From the NCBI RefSeq assembly GCF_018223745.1, contig NZ_CP073653.1:5258001-5322000 (forward strand): a stretch of 64,000 nucleotides of DNA, in the 5' to 3' direction. Source of the stretch: Clostridium beijerinckii (GTDB taxonomy: Bacteria; Bacillota; Clostridia; Clostridiales; Clostridiaceae). The notes beneath the pieces were generated by a model, which did no database searches, was not told the origin of the DNA, and saw only the letters and a program-made list of their open reading frames with translations. The stretch's first letter is position 1, and every line of letters starts with the position of its first letter. Position numbers and translations under genes: made by a program. This document shows positions 28,932-36,678 of this stretch, in pieces.

Positions 28932-29891
28932 ATGAATAGTATTACAATTCCAGCTATTAAAAGCCTAAGCATTACAAATAAATATTCTGATAAAAGTCTA
29001 AATGAAGATAAAATAATAGTAGGCGCTGATGGTAACTATAACTACTACAGTTATTTGTTTTGGGATATCTCATCAATACCTACTAATGCTACAGTTCATA
29101 ATGCAAAGCTTACGCTTTTCAAAACTGATAATTTTTATTATGATACTAGTAAAAAATTCTCCATAAGTCCGCTCTATGAATACTTCAGTACTTATACAAC
29201 TTATAATAATTCTCCTAATTATGATCATTATACTGTAATAAACTTTTATCCATTGACAGATAATATATCAGTAACAATAGATATTACAACAATAGTTTCG
29301 TCATGGGTAAAAAATAGTTTAAAAAATAAGGGTATAATACTATATGGAAGAAATGAAGATATACTCACAAGCTTCGGATCTGTAAAAAGTTCAGACAACT
29401 ATCTTATGCCATTTATAATAGTAAATTATGATCCATATTCCCCCAATAAATGTTTGAAAAAGGAATGTACTAATAAATATTCTAAGGATTGTTGTAAAAA
29501 AAAATATAACGATGAATACTTCAAAGATGATTGTTGTGAGAAATATATAAAAATATGCAAAGAAGAACTTGAATCGATTTTATTTAAAGTTTGTAAAGAA
29601 GCTTGCGGAGGTAATTGCAATCCATTCCCCTCAAATACCTCCATTACTAGAACGGTACGAGTGACAGGAACTGTAGCTCCAACATCAGTTTATTATATAG
29701 TTGTAGATTTACAAGTAACTCGCGCTTCTAGTGGACAAGTAAATCATTATTATGTATCAGATGAGTATGATAATTCCTTAAATAATACTCCTCTTCCTAT
29801 AGATAAAACGTATAATATTGCTGTAAGCCCTCCTATTCAATCTGGTGATGCAGAAGATGTGATTTTATATGGTTCCTATAAAGGCTTTTAG
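28932..29891 (+). CDS. DNRLRE-like domain protein with Cys-rich linker (319 aa)
   Basis: The N-terminal about 165 residues look like a DNRLRE/CBM96-type beta-sandwich, found in many surface proteins (YLFWDISSIPTNATVHNAKLTLF; IDITTIVSSWVKN; KGIILYGRN). A strongly charged, Cys-rich linker follows (about 170-220, several Cys-Cys and Lys-Glu-Cys pairs, ending CKEACGGNCNPFP). The C-terminal about 85 residues match the neighbouring 94-aa protein and may be a DUF6385-like domain. No signal peptide. The Cys-rich centre and lack of export signal fit a disulfide-linked spore-layer protein, but that is an inference. GGAGG precedes the ATG. Confidence 0.78.
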   Translation: MNSITIPAIKSLSITNKYSDKSLNEDKIIVGADGNYNYYSYLFWDISSIPTNATVHNAKLTLFKTDNFYYDTSKKFSISPLYEYFSTYTTYNNSPNYDHYTVINFYPLTDNISVTIDITTIVSSWVKNSLKNKGIILYGRNEDILTSFGSVKSSDNYLMPFIIVNYDPYSPNKCLKKECTNKYSKDCCKKKYNDEYFKDDCCEKYIKICKEELESILFKVCKEACGGNCNPFPSNTSITRTVRVTGTVAPTSVYYIVVDLQVTRASSGQVNHYYVSDEYDNSLNNTPLPIDKTYNIAVSPPIQSGDAEDVILYGSYKGF

Positions 29892-29910
29892 TTCCTAGAA
29901 TTTATATAAT

Positions 29911-29999
29911 AATAATGAGAGCTTTTAAAGCACATAAAAAAAATAATCATGACATTTTGGACTTGTTATTTTCTTTAATCTGCCTAAGCTCTCATTATT
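29911..29999. repeat. Hairpin repeat element, copy 2 (also terminator-like)
   Basis: A perfect 14-bp outer stem (AATAATGAGAGCTT and AAGCTCTCATTATT) encloses the 43-base core shared with copy 1. It follows the 319-aa gene and lies convergent with prfC, so it may terminate both. The shared loop, but different stems, suggests a family of repeats. Confidence 0.6.
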
Positions 30000-30042
30000 T
30001 TTACATATTTACTTGTAATATAAATCTATTAATAGATAGTTT

Positions 30043-31638
30043 TTAGTCCTCACTTTTTCCTACACCAGATAAGATTAATCCCTTATTATGTTCTAGTGCC
30101 CAGCTTATACCCCAGTCATTTTGGAATATAAGAAGATTTCTATCCTTAAAATCTTTAACCTTCTTAGTATCAGAAGTTAAGTTTAATGAATCCATGTTAA
30201 CATCCTTATTTTCAATCCATCTTACATATCTGTAATCTAATCTATCCATTTTAACATCAACATTATATTCGCTATTTAATCTGTATTCTAATACTTCAAA
30301 TTGAAGCACACCAACAACTCCAACTATTATTTCTTCCATACCAATGTGAATTTCCTTAAATACTTGGATAGCTCCTTCTTGGGCGATTTGAGAAACACCT
30401 TTTATAAATTGCTTTCTCTTCATAGTATCTACTGGTCTTACTCTTGCAAAATGTTCTGGTGCAAAAGTTGGAATTCCTTCAAATTTAAATTTCTTTGATG
30501 GTGCACATAGTGTATCTCCAATTGAAAATATACCTGGATCAAATACACCGATTATATCTCCTGCATAAGCTTCTTCAACAATTTCTCTATCTTGAGCCAT
30601 AAATTGTTGTGGTTGAGCTAATTTAATCTTCTTTCCACCTTGCATGTGGTATACATCTTCACCTTTATTAAATTTACCTGAACAAATTCTCATAAATGCG
30701 ATTCTATCTCTATGAGCCTTATTCATATTTGCTTGAATTTTAAATACAAAAGCAGAGAACTTATCATCAAATGGATCAATAGTTCCACCACTTGAATTTC
30801 TAGCAAGTGGTGATGTAGTCATTTCTAAGAAATGTTCCAAGAATGGTTCCACACCAAAGTTAGTTAATGCTGATCCAAAAAATACTGGTGTTAATTCTCC
30901 ACGACGTACAACATCTAAATCTAATTCATCTCCAGCAATATCTAAAAGCTCAATATCTTCCATTAATTTATCGTGAAGAGCATCTCCCAATATTTCTCTA
31001 AACTTAGGATCATCTGGTGAACCTTCTATTGCTTCAACTTCATTTTGACCGTGATTTCCACCATTGAAAGCTATAATCCTGTTATTGTCTCTTTCGTATA
31101 CTCCTTTGAATTCCTTACCAGAACCAATTGGCCAATTCATTGGATAAGTTTTAATTCCAAGTTCATTTTCAATATCGTCTAATAATTGGAATGGATCTTT
31201 AGCTTCTCTATCCATCTTATTTATAAATGTAAAGATTGGCATTTCTCTTAAAGAAGCAACGTGGAATAACTTTCTTGTTTGATCTTCTATACCCTTAGCA
31301 GCATCTACAACCATAACTGCTGAGTCTGCAGCCATAAGAGTTCTATATGTATCTTCTGAGAAATCTTGGTGACCTGGGGTATCTAATATGTTAATACAGT
31401 GATTATTATAGTTAAATTGCATAACTGAAGAAGTAACTGAGATACCTCTTTGCTTTTCGATTTCCATCCAGTCAGAAACTGCATGCTTAGATGCCTTTCT
31501 GGCTTTAACAGAACCTGCAAGTCTAATAGCTCCTCCATATAATAAAAACTTTTCTGTAAGTGTAGTTTTACCTGCATCAGGGTGAGATATAATTGCAAAG
31601 GTTCTTCTTTTCTCTATTTCTTTTATATAATCAGCCAA
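30043..31638 (-). CDS. prfC: Peptide chain release factor 3
   Basis: GTPase that removes RF1/RF2 from the ribosome after peptide release. The G motifs are plain: SHPDAGKTTLTEK (G1), GISVTSSV (G2), DTPGHQDF (G3) and NKMDRE (G4). Elongation-factor-like domains II and III follow. The 531-residue length fits RF3 rather than EF-G or LepA. The start is TTG at 31636-31638, eight bases after AGGAGG; no ATG is available. It is a single housekeeping gene on the minus strand. Its leader contains a second AGGAGG followed by a two-codon ATG-TAG mini-ORF. Confidence 0.97.
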   Translation of the reverse strand: MADYIKEIEKRRTFAIISHPDAGKTTLTEKFLLYGGAIRLAGSVKARKASKHAVSDWMEIEKQRGISVTSSVMQFNYNNHCINILDTPGHQDFSEDTYRTLMAADSAVMVVDAAKGIEDQTRKLFHVASLREMPIFTFINKMDREAKDPFQLLDDIENELGIKTYPMNWPIGSGKEFKGVYERDNNRIIAFNGGNHGQNEVEAIEGSPDDPKFREILGDALHDKLMEDIELLDIAGDELDLDVVRRGELTPVFFGSALTNFGVEPFLEHFLEMTTSPLARNSSGGTIDPFDDKFSAFVFKIQANMNKAHRDRIAFMRICSGKFNKGEDVYHMQGGKKIKLAQPQQFMAQDREIVEEAYAGDIIGVFDPGIFSIGDTLCAPSKKFKFEGIPTFAPEHFARVRPVDTMKRKQFIKGVSQIAQEGAIQVFKEIHIGMEEIIVGVVGVLQFEVLEYRLNSEYNVDVKMDRLDYRYVRWIENKDVNMDSLNLTSDTKKVKDFKDRNLLIFQNDWGISWALEHNKGLILSGVGKSED

Positions 31639-31709
31639 CGCTAAATCCTCCTAAATTTATAATCAATTAATTCATAAAATTTCTACGGAAATTATTAAAA
31701 GTACTTTAT

Positions 31710-31730
31710 CTACATCGGACAAGTCCTCCT
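31710..31730 (-). promoter_or_regulatory. Start-stop mini-ORF in the prfC leader
   Basis: On the minus strand, AGGAGG (31725-31730) is followed nine bases later by ATG then TAG (31710-31715). The AAATTTAGGAGGA context is repeated before the true prfC start. Ribosomes could initiate and immediately terminate at UAG here, 71 bases before prfC. A regulatory role is an inference. Confidence 0.4.
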
Positions 31731-32162
31731 AAATTTTATATATCATTATTTTTAAGTGACAAACCCCATATGGTTTTATTTAAAATTTATAACTTCATTT
31801 ATATGTACTTATACGACTTCATTATTAACTAAATTATTATATCATATGAAATATATTATGTACACTTTATGCAGTATATTTACTTGAGCCAATCCTTCAT
31901 TAATGCTAGATAAACCAATCTGTTAAATAAGATTAATTATAAAAACAAAAAGTAAATAGTAACAAAAATTTAATTATTTGTTTAGATTAAATTTATATTT
32001 TCATAACATTTTTGTAACTTTTTTACTATATAATGATTTAGTGGAATATAAACTATATTATATTAATTTCTGTTAGTTTCAAAACTTTTAGATAAATTAT
32101 AAGTTTTGTTAACAAATTTTATTTTTATATTAAATTTTTAATTATTAGGGAGGAAAAAAATT
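31731..32162. other. Intergenic region with no clear feature
   Basis: AT-rich divergent gap between prfC and the first CspA-like gene. A TATAAT sits at about 32026-32031 on the plus strand as a possible -10 box without a convincing -35. GGGAGG precedes the ATG at 32163. No RNA motif recognised. Confidence 0.4.
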
Positions 32163-34043
32163 ATGTTTAAAAGAGCAACCAAAATTACATCTTTATTAGT
32201 AGCAGCTGCTTCAGTTATGTCTTTAGTTCCTGCATATGCTGCAGATGTAAAGAAAATTGATTCAGATGATGGCACTGTATATAATGCAGTAGCTTACAAA
32301 GATGGTAAGTTCTTTGTGGATGGAGAAATTAATGATGACGAAGAAGCTTATTATGTATCTAATGGAAAGTTTAATAAATTAGAAGATGTAGATTCAGGAG
32401 ACGATGCTGATTTATTCGGAGAAAAATATCTTGATATAGACGATGGTGATTACACTGTAGACTTAGATAAAGGTAGTGTAACTGATGATGATACCAAAGG
32501 TGATATAGCCGACGATGCTGCCGGAGATTTAAGAAAAAAAATTAAGGACGATACTGATGACAGATATGATGAAGACTTTGCAAAAAACATGATAGACGAA
32601 AATAAAGATGATACTGAAGATTTAACTAAATTAAATATACTTCCAGGCGCTAAATATAAATCTCCTTGGTATTATACACAGTATAAAGCAGCAGATAAGG
32701 CTGTGAATGATAATGTTAATGGATTAAAAGGAACAGATGCATCAAAACAATTTTTTAATGTTTATACTGACACAAAAGGTGGCTACATTGATGCTGACTA
32801 TAACTTAGGAAAAGTTAAGGTTACAACCACTGCTAGTGGTGCATCACCTAAAACAGAAACAATAGAAAATACTAATGATAAATACGATGCTGCTGGTAAG
32901 GATGATGCACTAACTGCAAGTGTTTCCCAAGATAAAATATTGACACAAGATGATGATTATATTTATAGACTTGCAACTATAAAAGTAAATGTAACTACTG
33001 GTGCTGGTGTTACTGCTAGAATAAGTGAAATAAATGGTGTTGAACTTAACCCAACAAACCCAAACGACAAACCACAAATATTTAAAGTTGAAAATGATGG
33101 AAGAACTGTATCATTCAAGGCTATTCAAAAAATATCCAAGGCTCAAGACTCTGATGATGTTGATGGAGCTAAATATGCAAAAACTGTAACTACTTATGCA
33201 CTTTCTGATGAAGATGGTAAAAACCTAGATGCTAAAGACTTATTCTTAAATACTGATGGCACTATCAATGAAGATACTAAATTTACTGTAGCTAATGGAA
33301 AGCTTATAGCCTACAATACAGAAATGAATGAGTATAAAAAAGTTGTTGTCAGAGCATATTCATTAAAGACAAAAGGCGGATACTACTATGCCGACGAAGA
33401 AGATGAAAGTAAAGAAGATTGTGAAGTAAGTTCTCAAGATAATAAGACATCAGCTGTTCAAACAGACGTTGATGGAAACCTATGGAGATTAGATGGTGGA
33501 TATATCTATAAATTTGATAATACAGATGATTGGGACAAAGTCTACAAAGTTGATGGATCTTTTGATGAACTTTCAGTTTATGATAAAGACAATATAGCTG
33601 CTTGGAGCGAAGATGATGATGTTTATTCATTAATAGGTGGAAAATCTTCTGATGATAATAACACTAATCCTCCAACTACAACCGCTGGATGGGTACAAGC
33701 TGCTGATGGAACTTGGACTTATAATAAAGAAGATGGAACTAAGGCTACTGGCTGGTTAAACTTAAATGGAGTTTGGTATTATCTAAACACTGATGGTGTT
33801 ATGGCTACTGGTTGGTTAAACTTAAATGGAGTTTGGTATTACTTAAATCCATCAGGAGCTATGGCTACTAGCTGGTTAAACTTAAATGGAACTTGGTACT
33901 ATTTAAATTCATCAGGAGCTATGGCTACTGGTTGGTTAAATGATAATGGAACTTGGTATTATTTAAATTCATCAGGGGCTATGTTATATAACACAACTGT
34001 TGATGGTTATGTATTAGGCTCTAATGGAGCTTGGATTAGATAG
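32163..34043 (+). CDS. CspA-like secreted choline-binding protein, subfamily A (626 aa)
   Basis: A signal peptide (1-27, ending AYA-AD) is followed by an acidic, Asp/Lys-rich region of about 470 residues without a catalytic signature, then five or six choline-binding repeats (about 505-615) and a short GYVLGSNGAWIR tail. The N-terminal region has internal motifs shared with three paralogues here: DDGTVYNAVAYKDGKF, YIDADYNLGKVKVTT, FKAIQKISKAQ, NLWRLDGGYIYKF and VDGSFDELSVYDKDN. It is closest to the gene at 36679. A lone Cys occurs in SKEDCE. The protein is wall-associated by its repeats; a structural or S-layer-like role is likely. Confidence 0.88.
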   Translation: MFKRATKITSLLVAAASVMSLVPAYAADVKKIDSDDGTVYNAVAYKDGKFFVDGEINDDEEAYYVSNGKFNKLEDVDSGDDADLFGEKYLDIDDGDYTVDLDKGSVTDDDTKGDIADDAAGDLRKKIKDDTDDRYDEDFAKNMIDENKDDTEDLTKLNILPGAKYKSPWYYTQYKAADKAVNDNVNGLKGTDASKQFFNVYTDTKGGYIDADYNLGKVKVTTTASGASPKTETIENTNDKYDAAGKDDALTASVSQDKILTQDDDYIYRLATIKVNVTTGAGVTARISEINGVELNPTNPNDKPQIFKVENDGRTVSFKAIQKISKAQDSDDVDGAKYAKTVTTYALSDEDGKNLDAKDLFLNTDGTINEDTKFTVANGKLIAYNTEMNEYKKVVVRAYSLKTKGGYYYADEEDESKEDCEVSSQDNKTSAVQTDVDGNLWRLDGGYIYKFDNTDDWDKVYKVDGSFDELSVYDKDNIAAWSEDDDVYSLIGGKSSDDNNTNPPTTTAGWVQAADGTWTYNKEDGTKATGWLNLNGVWYYLNTDGVMATGWLNLNGVWYYLNPSGAMATSWLNLNGTWYYLNSSGAMATGWLNDNGTWYYLNSSGAMLYNTTVDGYVLGSNGAWIR

Positions 34044-34072
34044 TTTTAATCTAATTATTCCTTTATAAAAGG

Positions 34073-34136
34073 ACAAGGTTTTCTATACTGTCGTTTATAT
34101 ACATCCTTATCTAAACGATGGTATAGCTTACCTTGT
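34073..34136 (+). terminator. Long hairpin terminator
   Basis: ACAAGGT, CTATAC and TCGTTTA-type arms pair in series to give a long stem, followed by a T-run. It ends the first CspA-like gene. Nothing else is clear from 34137 to 34454. Confidence 0.8.
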
Positions 34137-34454
34137 TATTTTTTATGCTATAAACAATAATATTTCTATATCTAAATTGATCCCTAACTGCATATATTTC
34201 ATACTTCTCTAATTTTTCTATTCCTATATAACACTATTTTCACCTTAAATTCTTTATTGATCTCAGAACTTCATAACCTATTCTATATTTCTAATTAATT
34301 ATCATTTATAAACTCACACTAGATTTTATATACAGATATCACGTCAAGCCAAAGTAAAAGTTACCTAATAATACTTAAAGGAATGTATATTATATTAAAA
34401 TACGAATCATCATTACCCTTAATTTTCTTATAATTTTGATATTTTTCCAAAAAG

Positions 34455-34491
34455 AGTACCAAAATTTTCACATATATTTTGTATAATATAG
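34455..34491 (+). promoter_or_regulatory. Putative promoter of second CspA-like gene
   Basis: AGTACCAA, 19 bases, then TATAATATAG, about 80 bases before the start. The same two boxes with an 18-base gap precede the third CspA-like gene, which supports a shared promoter type. Confidence 0.45.
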
Positions 34492-34573
34492 CGAAAAAGT
34501 TAAATATCACTTTTAATTTCGAAAAAATAAAAAAATATTTAAATAAAATATTATATAAAATGGAGGATAAATT

Positions 34574-36364
34574 ATGCTAAAAAGATTAACTAATGCAACA
34601 TCACTACTAGTAGCTGCAGCTGCTATTATTTCAATAGTGCCTGCTCATGCGGCTGATTATAAAAAAATCGACTCACAAGAAGGTACTATATACAGCGCAA
34701 CAGCATACAAAGATGGTAAATTTTATATTGATGGAGAAATTAATAACAAGGATGAAGCTGCTTACTACTTAGCAAACGGTAAATACAATAATCTATCAGA
34801 TATTGATAGTGGATCCTCTTCTGAAATCTACGGTTCTAAATATGTGAACGTAGAAAATGGTGATTATTTCATTAATTTAGATAACGGTTCTGTAACTGAT
34901 GAATCTATAAAAGAAAATGCAGAAGATGATGCTGCTTCAGCTCTAAGAAAGAATCTTAAAAAAGACAATGATGGAAGATTCGACAAAACTGAAGCTGAAA
35001 CAATTCAAAAATTAACGAATGTAGAGCTTCCAGGGAATAAATTTTCAGATCCATGGTATAAATTTGAATATTCAAAAGACAATTCAACAAATGGAGCAAT
35101 TACTAAATTAAATGTATATACTGATGCTCAAGGAAACTACATTGATGCTGATTATAATTTAGGATCACTAAAAGTAACTACAGTTGCATCTTCATCTACA
35201 TCAAAAACAATAATTGTAGCTAACACAGACGATACTTATGATGCTGATAGCACTAATTCTATTACAGGAAAAGATAAAATATCAGCAAGCATTGATGCTT
35301 CTACTGGAAAAATAATTGGACAAGATAGTAGCTATATTTATAGAACAGCGAAGGTTACTGTAAGTGCCGCTAATGGAGCTAAAATAACTAAAATTAATGG
35401 AATGGATGTCACTGTTGATAGCGGACATACATTTACTGTAAACAATAGCACATTGGGTTCTGGCACTAGTACAGTAAGTTTCAATGTAATTCAAAAAATA
35501 TCAAAATCGCAAGCTTCAGGAAACATCGATGGAGCTAAGTACGCTAAATCAGTAACAACTTATGTTATTTCTGATAAGGACGGAAAAAATGAGTCTTTTT
35601 CCTATGATAAGTATACTGTTGCCAACGGTAAGTTAGTTGGTTACACAGCTAATAGTTCAAATTTAAAAGTTAGAACGGCAACATTAACGTCAAAAAATGG
35701 ATATTATTATGTTGATTTAGCTGACGAATCAAGTGAAGATGTTAAAGTAAATGGTTCTAAAAGTGCTGTTGATACAGATGTAAGCGGAAATCTTTGGAGA
35801 TTAGACGCCGGATATATCTATAAGTGGGATAATAATGAAGACTGGACGAAAGTATATAAGGTCGATGGTTCTTTTGATCAAATTTCAGTTTACGATGATA
35901 ATAATATCGTAACTTGGAATAAAAATAATGAAGTTTATTCGGTAATAGGTGGAAAGGAGACAATTCCAACAACCCCAGCTGAACCAACAACTCCTGTAGT
36001 AAATAAAGGATGGGTTAAAACTGATGCAGGCTGGACTTTCTACAACACTAATGGAAATCAATTAAAAGGACAATGGGTTAATGATTCCGGAACTTGGTAC
36101 TATATTAAAGCAGATGGCATCATGGCTACTGGCTGGATCAAGGATGGATCAACTTGGTATTTCTTAACTGGCTCAGGTGCCATGAAAACTGGCTGGTTGA
36201 ATGATAATGGAACTTGGTATTACTTACAATCATCAGGTGCTATAAAGACTGGTTGGTTAAATGATAATGGAACTTGGTACTATCTAAGCGCATCAGGTTC
36301 AATGTTATCTAACACAATTGTTGATGGATATAAATTAAATGCTTCAGGCGCTTGGATTAGATAG
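34574..36364 (+). CDS. CspA-like secreted choline-binding protein, subfamily B (596 aa)
   Basis: Signal peptide 1-27 (AHA-AD), then about 450 residues of the shared N-terminal region, then five choline-binding repeats (about 475-585) and a YKLNASGAWIR tail. It is much closer to the minus-strand gene at 53213 than to its direct neighbours: both have NKDEAAYYLA, GKYNNLSDIDSG, ESIKENAEDDAASALRKNLKKD and KGWVKTDAGWTFYNT. It lacks the lone Cys of subfamily A (SSEDVK instead). GGAGG precedes the ATG. No enzymatic motif is seen. Confidence 0.88.
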   Translation: MLKRLTNATSLLVAAAAIISIVPAHAADYKKIDSQEGTIYSATAYKDGKFYIDGEINNKDEAAYYLANGKYNNLSDIDSGSSSEIYGSKYVNVENGDYFINLDNGSVTDESIKENAEDDAASALRKNLKKDNDGRFDKTEAETIQKLTNVELPGNKFSDPWYKFEYSKDNSTNGAITKLNVYTDAQGNYIDADYNLGSLKVTTVASSSTSKTIIVANTDDTYDADSTNSITGKDKISASIDASTGKIIGQDSSYIYRTAKVTVSAANGAKITKINGMDVTVDSGHTFTVNNSTLGSGTSTVSFNVIQKISKSQASGNIDGAKYAKSVTTYVISDKDGKNESFSYDKYTVANGKLVGYTANSSNLKVRTATLTSKNGYYYVDLADESSEDVKVNGSKSAVDTDVSGNLWRLDAGYIYKWDNNEDWTKVYKVDGSFDQISVYDDNNIVTWNKNNEVYSVIGGKETIPTTPAEPTTPVVNKGWVKTDAGWTFYNTNGNQLKGQWVNDSGTWYYIKADGIMATGWIKDGSTWYFLTGSGAMKTGWLNDNGTWYYLQSSGAIKTGWLNDNGTWYYLSASGSMLSNTIVDGYKLNASGAWIR

Positions 36365-36382
36365 AGGATATCTTAATAATTG

Positions 36383-36411
36383 GGCTATATCAAATCTATT
36401 TGGTATAGCTC
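36383..36411 (+). terminator. Intrinsic terminator
   Basis: GGCTATATCAAA and TTTGGTATAGCTC arms pair with small mismatches and are followed by TTCTTT. It ends the second CspA-like gene. Confidence 0.6.
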
Positions 36412-36454
36412 TTCTTTCATTCGATATTCAGATCTTATTTATAAAATCAACCTC

Positions 36455-36492
36455 CTTAAGATTTTCTTAAGACACGTTAAGAAAATCTTAAG
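36455..36492. promoter_or_regulatory. Tandem palindromic operator candidate
   Basis: Two copies of TTAAGA-N3-TCTTAA (36456-36470 and 36477-36491) start 21 bases apart, so they sit on the same DNA face. Together they form a perfect 16-bp inverted repeat. There is no T-run, so it is not a terminator. It lies 20 bases upstream of the putative -35 box of the third CspA-like gene. Confidence 0.5.
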
Positions 36493-36511
36493 AAAATTTA
36501 CCACTTAAAAA

Positions 36512-36547
36512 AGTACCAAGTACTGTTTAAAGAGTTGTATATTATAG
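36512..36547 (+). promoter_or_regulatory. Putative promoter of third CspA-like gene
   Basis: AGTACCAA, 18 bases, then TATATTATAG. It is the same arrangement as before the 34574 gene, and gives a leader of about 125 bases. Confidence 0.45.
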
Positions 36548-36678
36548 TGAATGACAAAATCTTACCTGTATATTAATAATATTACATTTAATTGATTATT
36601 CATTCATAACTATTAGCTAAATATTTTAATTAGCTTAAATACTATTAAATTTTATTTTCATAAGAGGAGGACAATATT

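Noticed and set aside
33661..34020. Regular DNA repeats of about 60 bases, considered as a CRISPR-like or tandem array
   Set aside because: They are in frame and encode 20-residue choline-binding repeats; the same holds for the other repeat tracts in the window.
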